Of a stretch of 64,000 nt of DNA, positions 17,786 through 26,769 are shown piece after piece. The notes under the pieces are model-generated. The model did no database searches, was not told where the DNA came from, and saw only the letters and a list, made by a program, of their open reading frames with translations. Position numbers and translations under genes: made by a program. Position 1 is the first letter of the stretch, and every line of letters starts with the position of its first letter. Source of the DNA: Xenorhabdus sp. BG5 (lineage in GTDB: Bacteria > Pseudomonadota > Gammaproteobacteria > Enterobacterales > Enterobacteriaceae); contig NZ_JADEUG010000001.1 in NCBI RefSeq assembly GCF_015163665.1, forward strand, positions 186,001-250,000. The letters are read 5' to 3'.

Positions 17786-18999
17786 ACCTTGTTTGCTCCC
17801 TTACCACTTTGGTTCAAAATGGCTGCCAAATTGCGATGCAACTGCACAATAAGGGATTCCGCTTCGCCATACAGCAGACTCGGCGCGGTGCATACTTCCA
17901 GATTTCTTTGGACTTGCTCAATCGCCTCGTAATCTTCTTCAAGGGCTTCTGCCAGGTATTCCACATCCAGTTGACATACCTCGCTTATCGCCTCATCTGT
18001 TTTATGGATAAAGTTGAACGTCTTCGACCAAGTTTGGTTTACCGACACAGGATGATAAAAAGAGACAAAAACATGATAAGGCTGTACCCCGATAATCACA
18101 TTGGGGAACAGCAAATAAGTGGCTACCATCTCCCGACGTGTCTTATGTGGTGTTTGTCGACGAACCTGAGCCAAATTTTTCAGTGGAGTCAAAATCCGTC
18201 CATGCTGGGCAAAAGAATCCAATGAATAAAGCTGACCATTTAATGTGGGAGCCAGGCTGTTTCGGTGCAGAGACTGAACATGATAATATTCAATAAAATT
18301 TTCAATCAGTAATTTCCAGTTAGCTTTAATCATCCTTTCACGGGAATTCAACAATTGGTGCTGTTCAAAGCCGATAGCGGAAATTTGATCATCAATGGCA
18401 GAAAACCAATGTTCCAGCGAAAAGTCAGGCATAGATTCACCCGGCATTTGCCACAACATACTAAACTTTTGTTGGGTACCAATTGCATTAAGCGAACGAT
18501 ATTGATCGGGTATTTCAGGGAAAGCTTCTCGCCAACGAGCAGCTATTAGATGGCCTTGATGACTGAATGACCAACTGTGATAAGGACAAACAAAGGCTTT
18601 TTTGCACCCTTCCTTGTGATGTTCAAGTCTGGCTCCCCGATGAGGGCAGACATTTTCAAATACGGCACAACGATTATCATCGACTTTACTCACGATCATC
18701 GGAACACGCCCCTGATAATCGACTGTAATAAAATCCCCTACTTTTTCCAATGATTGGATGGGGGCTATAAACTGGGGAATACTTTTCCACAGTTCTTTCT
18801 GTTCGTAATTGAAATAATCCTGGCAAACATAATGCTTAATTTGGCTCTCATATATTCCAACCGGTTCAGTCGCAATATGAGAGTGACGCTGGCCGATCAT
18901 ATCGACGAAATAATCAGCATAAGGAGAAAATACGTTATTCAGAACACCTTCACCACCTTCAGGTAACATGACTGTAGTATCGATTGTAGTATTACTCAT
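17782..18999 (-). CDS. Rieske non-heme iron oxygenase in the biosynthetic operon
   Basis: 405 residues. The Rieske [2Fe-2S] ligands are CPHRG (C118, H120) and CPYHSW (C138, H141). The catalytic domain shows the ring-hydroxylating oxygenase pattern ENFIEYYHVQSLH, with H240 and H245 as iron ligands and E237 in the place of the usual bridging Asp. A late acidic ligand is likely in the EDYEAIEQVQ segment. Members hydroxylate, desaturate, oxidise amines or cyclise; in secondary metabolism PrnD and RedG are examples. No reductase or ferredoxin partner is encoded nearby, so a housekeeping donor is implied. It shares ends with both neighbours and is surely co-transcribed. The substrate is unknown. 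Confidence 0.88.
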   Translation of the reverse strand: MSNTTIDTTVMLPEGGEGVLNNVFSPYADYFVDMIGQRHSHIATEPVGIYESQIKHYVCQDYFNYEQKELWKSIPQFIAPIQSLEKVGDFITVDYQGRVPMIVSKVDDNRCAVFENVCPHRGARLEHHKEGCKKAFVCPYHSWSFSHQGHLIAARWREAFPEIPDQYRSLNAIGTQQKFSMLWQMPGESMPDFSLEHWFSAIDDQISAIGFEQHQLLNSRERMIKANWKLLIENFIEYYHVQSLHRNSLAPTLNGQLYSLDSFAQHGRILTPLKNLAQVRRQTPHKTRREMVATYLLFPNVIIGVQPYHVFVSFYHPVSVNQTWSKTFNFIHKTDEAISEVCQLDVEYLAEALEEDYEAIEQVQRNLEVCTAPSLLYGEAESLIVQLHRNLAAILNQSGKGANKV

Positions 19000-20003
19000 T
19001 AGGCATCTCCTTCAACCAGAATCGTTTTCGTGAATGTCTGAGATTGGGTTATATATGTGTTATAAAAATCGAAATAACGATAAACAAAATTCAAATTTGG
19101 CGTGGCAATGTCTATTCGTTGGCTAAGTTTGACCAAGGAAGCCAGTAAGGTATCTGCCTCTGTTTCCCGGCCATTGATCACATCCAACACCAAAGAAGAA
19201 TTAAAATCGGGAATTGACATTAAATACTCCACAGACTGACGCCGGAAACTTTCGCTATCTTTGACATATCCGGTTTTTTCGCCAATAGCAGCACACTCGT
19301 CAATAATCGATTGAATAACAGATCGGGAAGCATGATTACGCATCGCTGTATATACGCCGATACGAAGTAATCCGCATACAGAGGCCGCCGCATTGAGCGT
19401 GTTTTTGGCAAACGCTTTATGTCCGATATCTTCACAACCTTCGAAGGGAATGCCGACTCGGTTGAGTAAACCCAAAACCGCCAAACTATCCGCTTCTGCC
19501 TGTTCGGTCAGTTCAATGCATCCAAGATAACTGGTTTTAAGAAACATCAATCTCAGGTGTTGTTTGCGATGCAAAGTCACCGAGAAGTTGAGTACACCAC
19601 GGATGACCGTGATACCTAATGCTTCGTCAATAAAGGTTTGTTCTGTGGTAAATCCATTTTGGAATATGATAACAGGGCTACGGAGCCGATGTTTATTGCG
19701 CGATAATTGCTGACAAATATGCTGATTGGAAACCGTCTTGCTGCACACATACAATTGATCAAAATCTTTAGACAGAAAGTCTGCATAATCAGTGAAATGA
19801 CCATCAATAACGATACTGCCGAGATCCTTGCTGATTGCCTGCTCATGATTTGTATCATCACTGAGTTGTATGTGACTGATAGGTAATGTCTGGTTTCTTA
19901 TTCCTCGTGAAGATAATAAAAAAACCTGACATCCTTGTTTCTTGCATTGATGAGCCAAATAACATGCAACCGCGCCTGTACCAATAATGCCTATCCTCAG
20001 CAT
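18999..20003 (-). CDS. Ketopantoate reductase (ApbA/PanE)-family oxidoreductase
   Basis: 334 residues with an N-terminal Rossmann motif (IGIIGTGAVACYLA) and the all-alpha C-terminal domain of the 2-dehydropantoate 2-reductase family, including KAFAKNTLNAAASVC. Family enzymes reduce 2-oxo acids to 2-hydroxy acids with NADPH. The housekeeping panE role is unlikely given its place inside the operon, and a tailoring step is more plausible, for example reduction of a keto acid made by the aminotransferase at 32804-33973. It lies one base from the MFS gene and touches the Rieske gene. The exact substrate is unknown. Confidence 0.8.
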   Translation of the reverse strand: MLRIGIIGTGAVACYLAHQCKKQGCQVFLLSSRGIRNQTLPISHIQLSDDTNHEQAISKDLGSIVIDGHFTDYADFLSKDFDQLYVCSKTVSNQHICQQLSRNKHRLRSPVIIFQNGFTTEQTFIDEALGITVIRGVLNFSVTLHRKQHLRLMFLKTSYLGCIELTEQAEADSLAVLGLLNRVGIPFEGCEDIGHKAFAKNTLNAAASVCGLLRIGVYTAMRNHASRSVIQSIIDECAAIGEKTGYVKDSESFRRQSVEYLMSIPDFNSSLVLDVINGRETEADTLLASLVKLSQRIDIATPNLNFVYRYFDFYNTYITQSQTFTKTILVEGDA

Positions 20004-20004
20004 A

Positions 20005-21255
20005 CTATTTCCCCCCTATCGCTAATAACAGTTTTTGTGTCGTGATAAGTAAGGGAGGTAATATCAGTAGGGTGATCCCAATAAAATAAAGATCCATCGG
20101 GTTACTTTGCCCCCAAATCGCCCACCCGCCCTCTTGGGCCAGTAATATTTCCAAGACAATCCCAGTGATAAGATAAATAATGAAGCTACTGAATGTCTTA
20201 ACCAAATTACGTAAGGCAAAAACACGACCGTGATAGATTTTCGGCACAATGGTTTGCCATAACGTTTGCATTTTAATAATGCTTATTCGCATCGTGATAA
20301 AGCTGATCGCAATACAAGCCACTGAGACATAAGCATTTTTTATCTGCGTCAATACCACAAAGCCTATCGCAAATAAGAATTCCAATAACAACAATGGCAT
20401 ATGTCGCAATATAGCAGGCTTCCATGCCGACATCAGACTGACGATCACCATAGAAACTCCGCCGATAGACATCATGTAGCCTGCATCTGCGACAGAAAAA
20501 TAGGTTGTAAAATAAGGAACAATCGTAATTAGCGTTCCACCAACCAAAATTGACTTAAAAAAGGTATACCCGATCATATACGTCATTTCTGGTGATGCTT
20601 TAACCAAACGAACACATTCCATATCAGGAAAAATGGCTTTCCAATTCAACTTAGATAATATGCCATCATCGTGCGGCAGAAACTGTACCGCTTTTACCCT
20701 AAACAATAATCCTGCGGCGAACGCACTTACCATAAAGGTTAGAAGATCAACCGTCAGCACCATGCCCAGGCCATAGTGAGAGAACAGAAACGCGCCAACA
20801 ACCGGAGCAAGCATTTGTGGCAATGAATCGCTAAGACTGCCCAACGCATTTGCCCGATTTAATGAAGATTGTGGAACCAGCCGAAAAACCAGAGTGCTGT
20901 AACAGTCAATCTGCAACGCGGTCAGCACGCTGGTCAGGGCGATATACAGATAGACTACGATGGAATTGATATAGCCAAAATGATTGCACAAGAGCACAAT
21001 GGCTAAGGCCAAACCCGCAATCCCTTCGGTTAGTAACAGCACCTTGCGTTTATCGTAGTGATCAATCACATAGCCCACTAACGGCATCAGTAAAAAGGCC
21101 GGAAGCACTAATACTAAATACATATTCGTGTAAGCCATGACTGACATTTGTTTCTGAAGCAGCCATAATCCGAAAGCAAATTCCGTCAATTCACTGCCAA
21201 ATATCGACACAGCTATGCCAATCCAGAGCGGATAGAATCCCTGTATGCCCTTCAT
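20005..21255 (-). CDS. MFS exporter in the biosynthetic operon
   Basis: 416-residue major facilitator with about 12 hydrophobic segments, of the MFS_3/enterobactin-exporter and macrolide-efflux type. The loop 2-3 signature is visible as GYVIDHYDKRKVLL near residue 62. The start codon overlaps the stop of the hybrid synthase (ATGA). The likely role is export of the product or self-protection; that is inferred from position only. The last residues have no unusual features. Confidence 0.85.
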   Translation of the reverse strand: MKGIQGFYPLWIGIAVSIFGSELTEFAFGLWLLQKQMSVMAYTNMYLVLVLPAFLLMPLVGYVIDHYDKRKVLLLTEGIAGLALAIVLLCNHFGYINSIVVYLYIALTSVLTALQIDCYSTLVFRLVPQSSLNRANALGSLSDSLPQMLAPVVGAFLFSHYGLGMVLTVDLLTFMVSAFAAGLLFRVKAVQFLPHDDGILSKLNWKAIFPDMECVRLVKASPEMTYMIGYTFFKSILVGGTLITIVPYFTTYFSVADAGYMMSIGGVSMVIVSLMSAWKPAILRHMPLLLLEFLFAIGFVVLTQIKNAYVSVACIAISFITMRISIIKMQTLWQTIVPKIYHGRVFALRNLVKTFSSFIIYLITGIVLEILLAQEGGWAIWGQSNPMDLYFIGITLLILPPLLITTQKLLLAIGGK

Positions 21256-24200
21256 CCAACAATTCCCTTTTTGTTACGACGACGAGCCTGTAATACAGGT
21301 TTTTCTTTTCGCCCGGCTATCTGCTTATGGCTATCCGGCACGAATGCTTGTGATACAGACTCTTCTTTGTTCACAACCAATGCTGAATCTATCCATTCGA
21401 TCAGGCTAGCCAATGTTGGACAAGCCATAAACTCCGGCAACTTAAGGGTGACTCCATGCTCTTTTTGCAATGCAGATAAGATCTTGATCGCGGTTAACGA
21501 ATCCCCGCCCGACGCCACGAAACTTTCGCCCATATCCAGTTCACGTTGCCCAAGATGAGTCATCAACAAACGACCTGCCGAATGGTTAAGATACTGTAAA
21601 GGATCATTAGGTACAGTTCGTTCCGGCAAAGGAAACTGCTTTATCGAAACTTTGCCGTTGGCAGTTTTAGGGAATTCAGTCAGATAGACGATGCGATGTG
21701 GTTGCATATAATGAGCAAAATTACAGCTAATGAACTGGCGGATCCGTTCACTTAATTCTTTTTGTACAACTTTGTCGGCCTGAGTTTTCACATAACAAAG
21801 CAATTTTGTTTCTGCCACAGGAATACGCGAATCAATCACGCTGTTTGTCGTCAGTACAACTTGTTCGATTTCTTCCCACTGACCAATGGCACTTTCCAGC
21901 TGGGTTGGCTCAATGCGATAACCTCGCACCTTGATCTGAAAATCTGTTCGACCAAGAAAAGACAGACATCCCTGTTCATCCATGCTGACCAAATCACCGG
22001 TTTTGTACATAAGTGGTGCTGTCTGGTTACAAATTTCGGCAGGGATATAAGGATCAACGACATATCTGGTGGCTGTCAGAGTGTCATTGCCGTAGTATCC
22101 CTTCGATACCAGCGGGCCACCAATATACAGTTCACCAGGCTCACCGCGGGGCACTGGCTTGCCTGATTCGTCCAGCACATAAAATCCGGTATTGGCTAGC
22201 GGCCTCCCAAGCGGCACAGTTTCTCCCACCGGTGTATCCCTAGTAATCACTGAATCCGTAGCGGTAATAGTGGTTTCAGTTTGGGCGTAAGCATTGGAGA
22301 AAATTACCCCTTCAGGTACGAATTTCTGCCACTTTTTCAACGTCTGTGGATCAACTTTTTCAGTTCCCACTAAAATACGCCGTAAGTGGGATGGGTAATC
22401 TATGGCAGGATCTTCCAAACTATCCACCCATCCTTGCCAATAGGTAGACGGTAAATCGGCCAACGTAATCTGTTGTTCAATCAGCAATTGGTTGAAATCA
22501 GCAAACGTATTTGGCGGGGTATCACCGAAAAATACAACCCTGCCTCCTGCGTTCCAAACAGGAAAAAGTTCCTCAAGAACGATATCCCAGCACAAATCGG
22601 TAAATTGAAGCATCCGATCTTCCGAACAAATCGCCAGATATTCCCTCATCATCAAACAGTGATGGGCGATAGCCCCATGAGAGTTCATCACGTTGTTAGC
22701 ATTTTGGGTACTTCCTGAGGTACAGGTAATATAGGCTGTTTGCCCCGCAGGTATTACTTTTCCCGGATTTTGCAGTAACGCGGTATCCCCCGAGGCAACC
22801 CCACATTGACGTAGCAATATCCTTTCATCGTAAAAGTTGAAATACCGGACATGAGATAGCGTTTTCAGCAACGAAATATGGGCAGAGTTTCTCACCTCAT
22901 TACCGTCATTTAAGCCGCCATAATCCCCATCAAGCAGGGCAAATCGCGGAGTAAGTTCTGAGAGCAAGAATTCGACTTGGGTAAACGGTAGCTTCTTATC
23001 AATAGGAACGTACACGCCCCCCGCTTTCAGTACTGCTAATACCGAGATGGCTAAGGGTATCCCACGACGTACACTGATAAAAACAGGCTCTTCTGGCTGT
23101 AAACCTTGTTGCAGAAAATGATGTGCCAATGCATTTGCCTGTCGGTTCAATTCGGCAAATGAAAGCTGACGCTGTCCTTCTTTCAAACTGGCATCGATTA
23201 ATGCACATGCCTGTGGATCATCGGCGGCTTGCCGTTCAAACAAGGCATGGATTGGTGCCTTGTACAGAAAATCCCTCCGCAACGGCCCAATGGCAATAGA
23301 GGGTGTATCCAGCGAGTTCAGATAAGTGACAATATCAGCCAGTGTCAGTGCATCCCTCTCCGGGGAGTTAATGAGATAATCCAGTAACTGACCCAGTTTA
23401 CCTGACAGCGTTTTGATTTGCGCCTTGTTGTAGGCTTGTGCTGCATATTCCCAATGTAAATACAGATCGTGCTCGCTCTGAAATACATCCAAAGACAATT
23501 GACCAACAATGTAGCGTTTGGGGTTATCCAGTAACAAAGACCAACTGCCACTTTCATTAAACTTAAGTTTACGGGGACTGAAATTGAAGTCGTAATTAAG
23601 ATAACGGTTTACCATTTCCGAACGATGCCCCAGGCTGCAATTCTGTACCGTCAAATCTTCAATCGTGACATCCTGGTTAGAAAAAATATCCAACAATTGT
23701 TCACAAGTAAGGTCAAGATACTCACTGAAACGTTGTTCACCATTGCAAGTATTTACCCGAACGGGCAACATTGCCGTCGTCAAGCCCACCAGATTGTCGA
23801 AATTGTCAAAGTTACGCCCGGATACCGAAGTAGACATAACAAACTGGGATTGTTTGAGTATCGTACCCAGAAAAATAGAGTAGACGGTATACATCAGCAT
23901 GTAAGGAGTCACACGCTGTTCAGCCGCATAAGCCAAAATCTTAGTCGTCAAGTCAGCTGGCAATTTCTCAAGATAAAAACCGCCCGTCGTAAGTACATTC
24001 CCTTCTTCTGTCAGCACGACAGGAGCCGATACGGGTAAATTTGCCAAATCCCTCTGCCAGCCAGACAGGTACTTGTGCCAGAATGATTTCTGGTGAATAA
24101 AATCCGGGGTCTTTTTGAATGCGGCCAGACGCTCCAAATAATCATGATACTGACAGGCTGGAGGCAAATCGCCAGCGCCATGATAAACAGCCACCAGCTC

Positions 24201-26765
24201 ATCAATTAATACATCCAAAGAGACACCATCAACAATAGCATGGTGGGCAACCAAAAAAATCATATCCACACGGCTGTGGTTAAGTGCATGTTGTGCTAAA
24301 GGTGTCTCACTCCATAATGGCAGAGCTAAATCAATCTGTGCTACATGCACCCTAAACATCGGCCCACGATCAAGCGCAAACTCTTCATCCAGACAACTTT
24401 GCCGCCATTGTAAAAACTGTTCTGGTGAATCCATGATCGCCGGTTCAGTACGTATTGCGGCATGATGATCAAATTGACCTGTCACCGTTTTAAAGGTTTC
24501 AGGACAAAAAACCTGGCGCAATTGTTGGTGACGATTGAACAAATACTCAATGGTGCTGTTTAAACGATGCTGCTGCAATCCGTCTGTGATCACATACTGA
24601 ACGAATTCATTGTAAGATTTTGATGCCGCCGGATCGTACCAACTGGACATCGCCAAATTCTTCTGCATCCTAAATTCGGGTACGACAACGTTCACTGGCG
24701 CTTTTGATTCTACAGGTACGTTCAGCAAGCGGGGTTTGGCAGAAATCTTCTCGATGGTTTTTTCAAAAGCATCGAAACATTCATTTAACACGTTATCATC
24801 ATGAGCTGTAGAGAGGAAACAGGTACGCCCTTCCCAGGTATAAACCCCATTCATTAACAAGTTATGGAAAAATAGTTCGTGTGTTTTTTTCTGACTGAAC
24901 TTGAATAATGAGCCAAAGTTCGCAACTTCTATACCGCAATTTGCTGTAGTGAACAGCGCATTGAGCCGCTCAACAAAGCCTGAGGTTCTGTCATTCAAAT
25001 CAGTTTGTAATGCAGGCCCCATCGTTTTCATATGTAATAACGTTGCCTCAGCTGCGGCCATCGCCAGCGGATGTTTACAAAACGTTCCGGCAAAAAAGGT
25101 GGTCTCATTGGGTGGATAAGACGCGTCACCAAATTGCCAGAAACCCCCATCAAGGTAATCCATTATTGCCGCATCGCCAGCCAAAACACCGATAGGCATA
25201 CCACCCCCGATGACTTTGCCATATGTCACCAAATCAGCCTTGACCTGATAGTAATGTTGCGCTCCTTTTGGGTGATAACGAAAACCAGTAATGATCTCAT
25301 CGAATAGCAATACCACATTCTGCTGTGCCGTGATTTTTCGTAACGTCTGAATAAAAGATTTGGGCCGTAGGTTGATATTGCGCGATTGGACGGGTTCAAC
25401 CATGACCATAGCAATTTCATTTCCGTGAGCGGTAATATAGTCTAGGCTTTGTTGTTCGCCATAATTGAGTATCACTATATCCCGCCCTAAATCTTCAGGA
25501 ATGCCGCTAGATTGAGGGAATATCTCTCCCTCTCTCATTCCTCCCATAAAGAGGATTTCCGTATAGTGACCATGGTAGGCATTATTGAAGATAACGATCT
25601 TCCTTTTCCCGCTAGCAGCCCTGGCTACGCGACAGGCAAGCATAATTGCCTCGGTGCCTGAATTGGTGAAAGCCACTCGCTCAACACCCGTGATTTCAGC
25701 GATTAAATCCGCGACAACCATACCAGACTCATCAAGCGGCCCGAGATGAAAACCACGTTGAAGCCTTTTTTGTAAAGCCTGTTGGATAAAATCAGGATTA
25801 TGCCCAAAAAAGTTGACGCCAAACCCCATCGCAATGTCAATAAAGACATTGCCGTTCAGATCAGTAAAATGTGCTCCTTTTGCGGTTTTTCCCACAATCG
25901 GATAACACAATTCTTTGAGCTTACTGTTGAACTGAATCGAGTTGCGGTTATCACAGAGCACCCTCCGATATTTCTGGATAGCCGCTTTTGATGCACTGGT
26001 TTTCGCGTTGTAATGCTGAATAAATGCCGTCGTTTCAGCATCACACTGTACAGGCTCGGCAGTATCAACGGGTTTGTAGGTAAATTTGGCTTTTTCACCA
26101 GATGTCACTAATGGCTCGCTAACAACACTCTCTTTAGATGAAAGGTTGTCTGATGTTGAAATTAAAGTGGGATCTGGCCGCTGAATGGCGGCGGGGGGCT
26201 GGTCACCAGTCGTCGGAACAGCGCTTCCTCCCCCAAGATATTGCAACACTGCCAACTGCTGTTGGAATAATTGCTGCATGGCGTTTAATTGGGCAGCCAT
26301 AATGCCGTGTTTAATCTCCATGCCTGGGCTGTTGCTAATAACAGTCTGATTTTCGCGGCCAGTAACAATCTGTTTGTTAGACATCATCGCCGAAGGCGAT
26401 ACAGAGGGTGATAACGATATTGTTGGCGGCGTTAGAACATGCGCTTGTGGCTCCGGCTCTGCTATTGGCGGTATCGGCACAGATACTGTCTGTGGTTGAT
26501 TGCTCAAGTTATCAATCGAAGCGGGTTGTGCCTGCCTGCTAACAAAATTAGCAACCTTATCAATAGTCGATAATCCTTTAAAAAACTTTCCAATACCAAT
26601 ATCGACACCATATTGGGATTTAATGTTGTTTTTCAGTCTAATCAATGTGAGAGATTCAATACCCAGTGCCAAAAAGTCAGTATCGGTAGGCACATGTTCA
26701 CTTGCTAATTCTGACTGTAACCAACTTTGCAGAGAGTGTTTAATTTCATTTGGCAATTGAGTCAT
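21252..26765 (-). CDS. Hybrid PKS/NRPS protein: ACP-aminotransferase-C-A-T
   Basis: 1837 residues. ACP with LGIESLTL (Ser near 36); a Pro/Ser/Gln linker with a short amphipathic helix near 165; a GSA-type PLP aminotransferase (about 265-690, PLP Lys in TYGKVIGGGMP near 516); condensation domain with AHHAIVDGVS near 842; adenylation domain about 1180-1720; carrier domain with SGGDSLTAI (Ser near 1753). The aminotransferase should convert a beta-keto acyl-ACP to a beta-amino acyl-ACP, as in MycA/ItuA. The A domain is odd: motif A3 reads TSGSTQNANNVMNSHG, lacking the usual GKPKG. Its pocket, aligned by eye, is D-I-E-D-I-V-A-I-T-K, suggesting a basic or beta-amino acid. It starts after a good Shine-Dalgarno, 4 bases from the upstream PKS. 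Confidence 0.9.
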   Translation of the reverse strand: MTQLPNEIKHSLQSWLQSELASEHVPTDTDFLALGIESLTLIRLKNNIKSQYGVDIGIGKFFKGLSTIDKVANFVSRQAQPASIDNLSNQPQTVSVPIPPIAEPEPQAHVLTPPTISLSPSVSPSAMMSNKQIVTGRENQTVISNSPGMEIKHGIMAAQLNAMQQLFQQQLAVLQYLGGGSAVPTTGDQPPAAIQRPDPTLISTSDNLSSKESVVSEPLVTSGEKAKFTYKPVDTAEPVQCDAETTAFIQHYNAKTSASKAAIQKYRRVLCDNRNSIQFNSKLKELCYPIVGKTAKGAHFTDLNGNVFIDIAMGFGVNFFGHNPDFIQQALQKRLQRGFHLGPLDESGMVVADLIAEITGVERVAFTNSGTEAIMLACRVARAASGKRKIVIFNNAYHGHYTEILFMGGMREGEIFPQSSGIPEDLGRDIVILNYGEQQSLDYITAHGNEIAMVMVEPVQSRNINLRPKSFIQTLRKITAQQNVVLLFDEIITGFRYHPKGAQHYYQVKADLVTYGKVIGGGMPIGVLAGDAAIMDYLDGGFWQFGDASYPPNETTFFAGTFCKHPLAMAAAEATLLHMKTMGPALQTDLNDRTSGFVERLNALFTTANCGIEVANFGSLFKFSQKKTHELFFHNLLMNGVYTWEGRTCFLSTAHDDNVLNECFDAFEKTIEKISAKPRLLNVPVESKAPVNVVVPEFRMQKNLAMSSWYDPAASKSYNEFVQYVITDGLQQHRLNSTIEYLFNRHQQLRQVFCPETFKTVTGQFDHHAAIRTEPAIMDSPEQFLQWRQSCLDEEFALDRGPMFRVHVAQIDLALPLWSETPLAQHALNHSRVDMIFLVAHHAIVDGVSLDVLIDELVAVYHGAGDLPPACQYHDYLERLAAFKKTPDFIHQKSFWHKYLSGWQRDLANLPVSAPVVLTEEGNVLTTGGFYLEKLPADLTTKILAYAAEQRVTPYMLMYTVYSIFLGTILKQSQFVMSTSVSGRNFDNFDNLVGLTTAMLPVRVNTCNGEQRFSEYLDLTCEQLLDIFSNQDVTIEDLTVQNCSLGHRSEMVNRYLNYDFNFSPRKLKFNESGSWSLLLDNPKRYIVGQLSLDVFQSEHDLYLHWEYAAQAYNKAQIKTLSGKLGQLLDYLINSPERDALTLADIVTYLNSLDTPSIAIGPLRRDFLYKAPIHALFERQAADDPQACALIDASLKEGQRQLSFAELNRQANALAHHFLQQGLQPEEPVFISVRRGIPLAISVLAVLKAGGVYVPIDKKLPFTQVEFLLSELTPRFALLDGDYGGLNDGNEVRNSAHISLLKTLSHVRYFNFYDERILLRQCGVASGDTALLQNPGKVIPAGQTAYITCTSGSTQNANNVMNSHGAIAHHCLMMREYLAICSEDRMLQFTDLCWDIVLEELFPVWNAGGRVVFFGDTPPNTFADFNQLLIEQQITLADLPSTYWQGWVDSLEDPAIDYPSHLRRILVGTEKVDPQTLKKWQKFVPEGVIFSNAYAQTETTITATDSVITRDTPVGETVPLGRPLANTGFYVLDESGKPVPRGEPGELYIGGPLVSKGYYGNDTLTATRYVVDPYIPAEICNQTAPLMYKTGDLVSMDEQGCLSFLGRTDFQIKVRGYRIEPTQLESAIGQWEEIEQVVLTTNSVIDSRIPVAETKLLCYVKTQADKVVQKELSERIRQFISCNFAHYMQPHRIVYLTEFPKTANGKVSIKQFPLPERTVPNDPLQYLNHSAGRLLMTHLGQRELDMGESFVASGGDSLTAIKILSALQKEHGVTLKLPEFMACPTLASLIEWIDSALVVNKEESVSQAFVPDSHKQIAGRKEKPVLQARRRNKKGIVG

Positions 26766-26769
26766 TATG

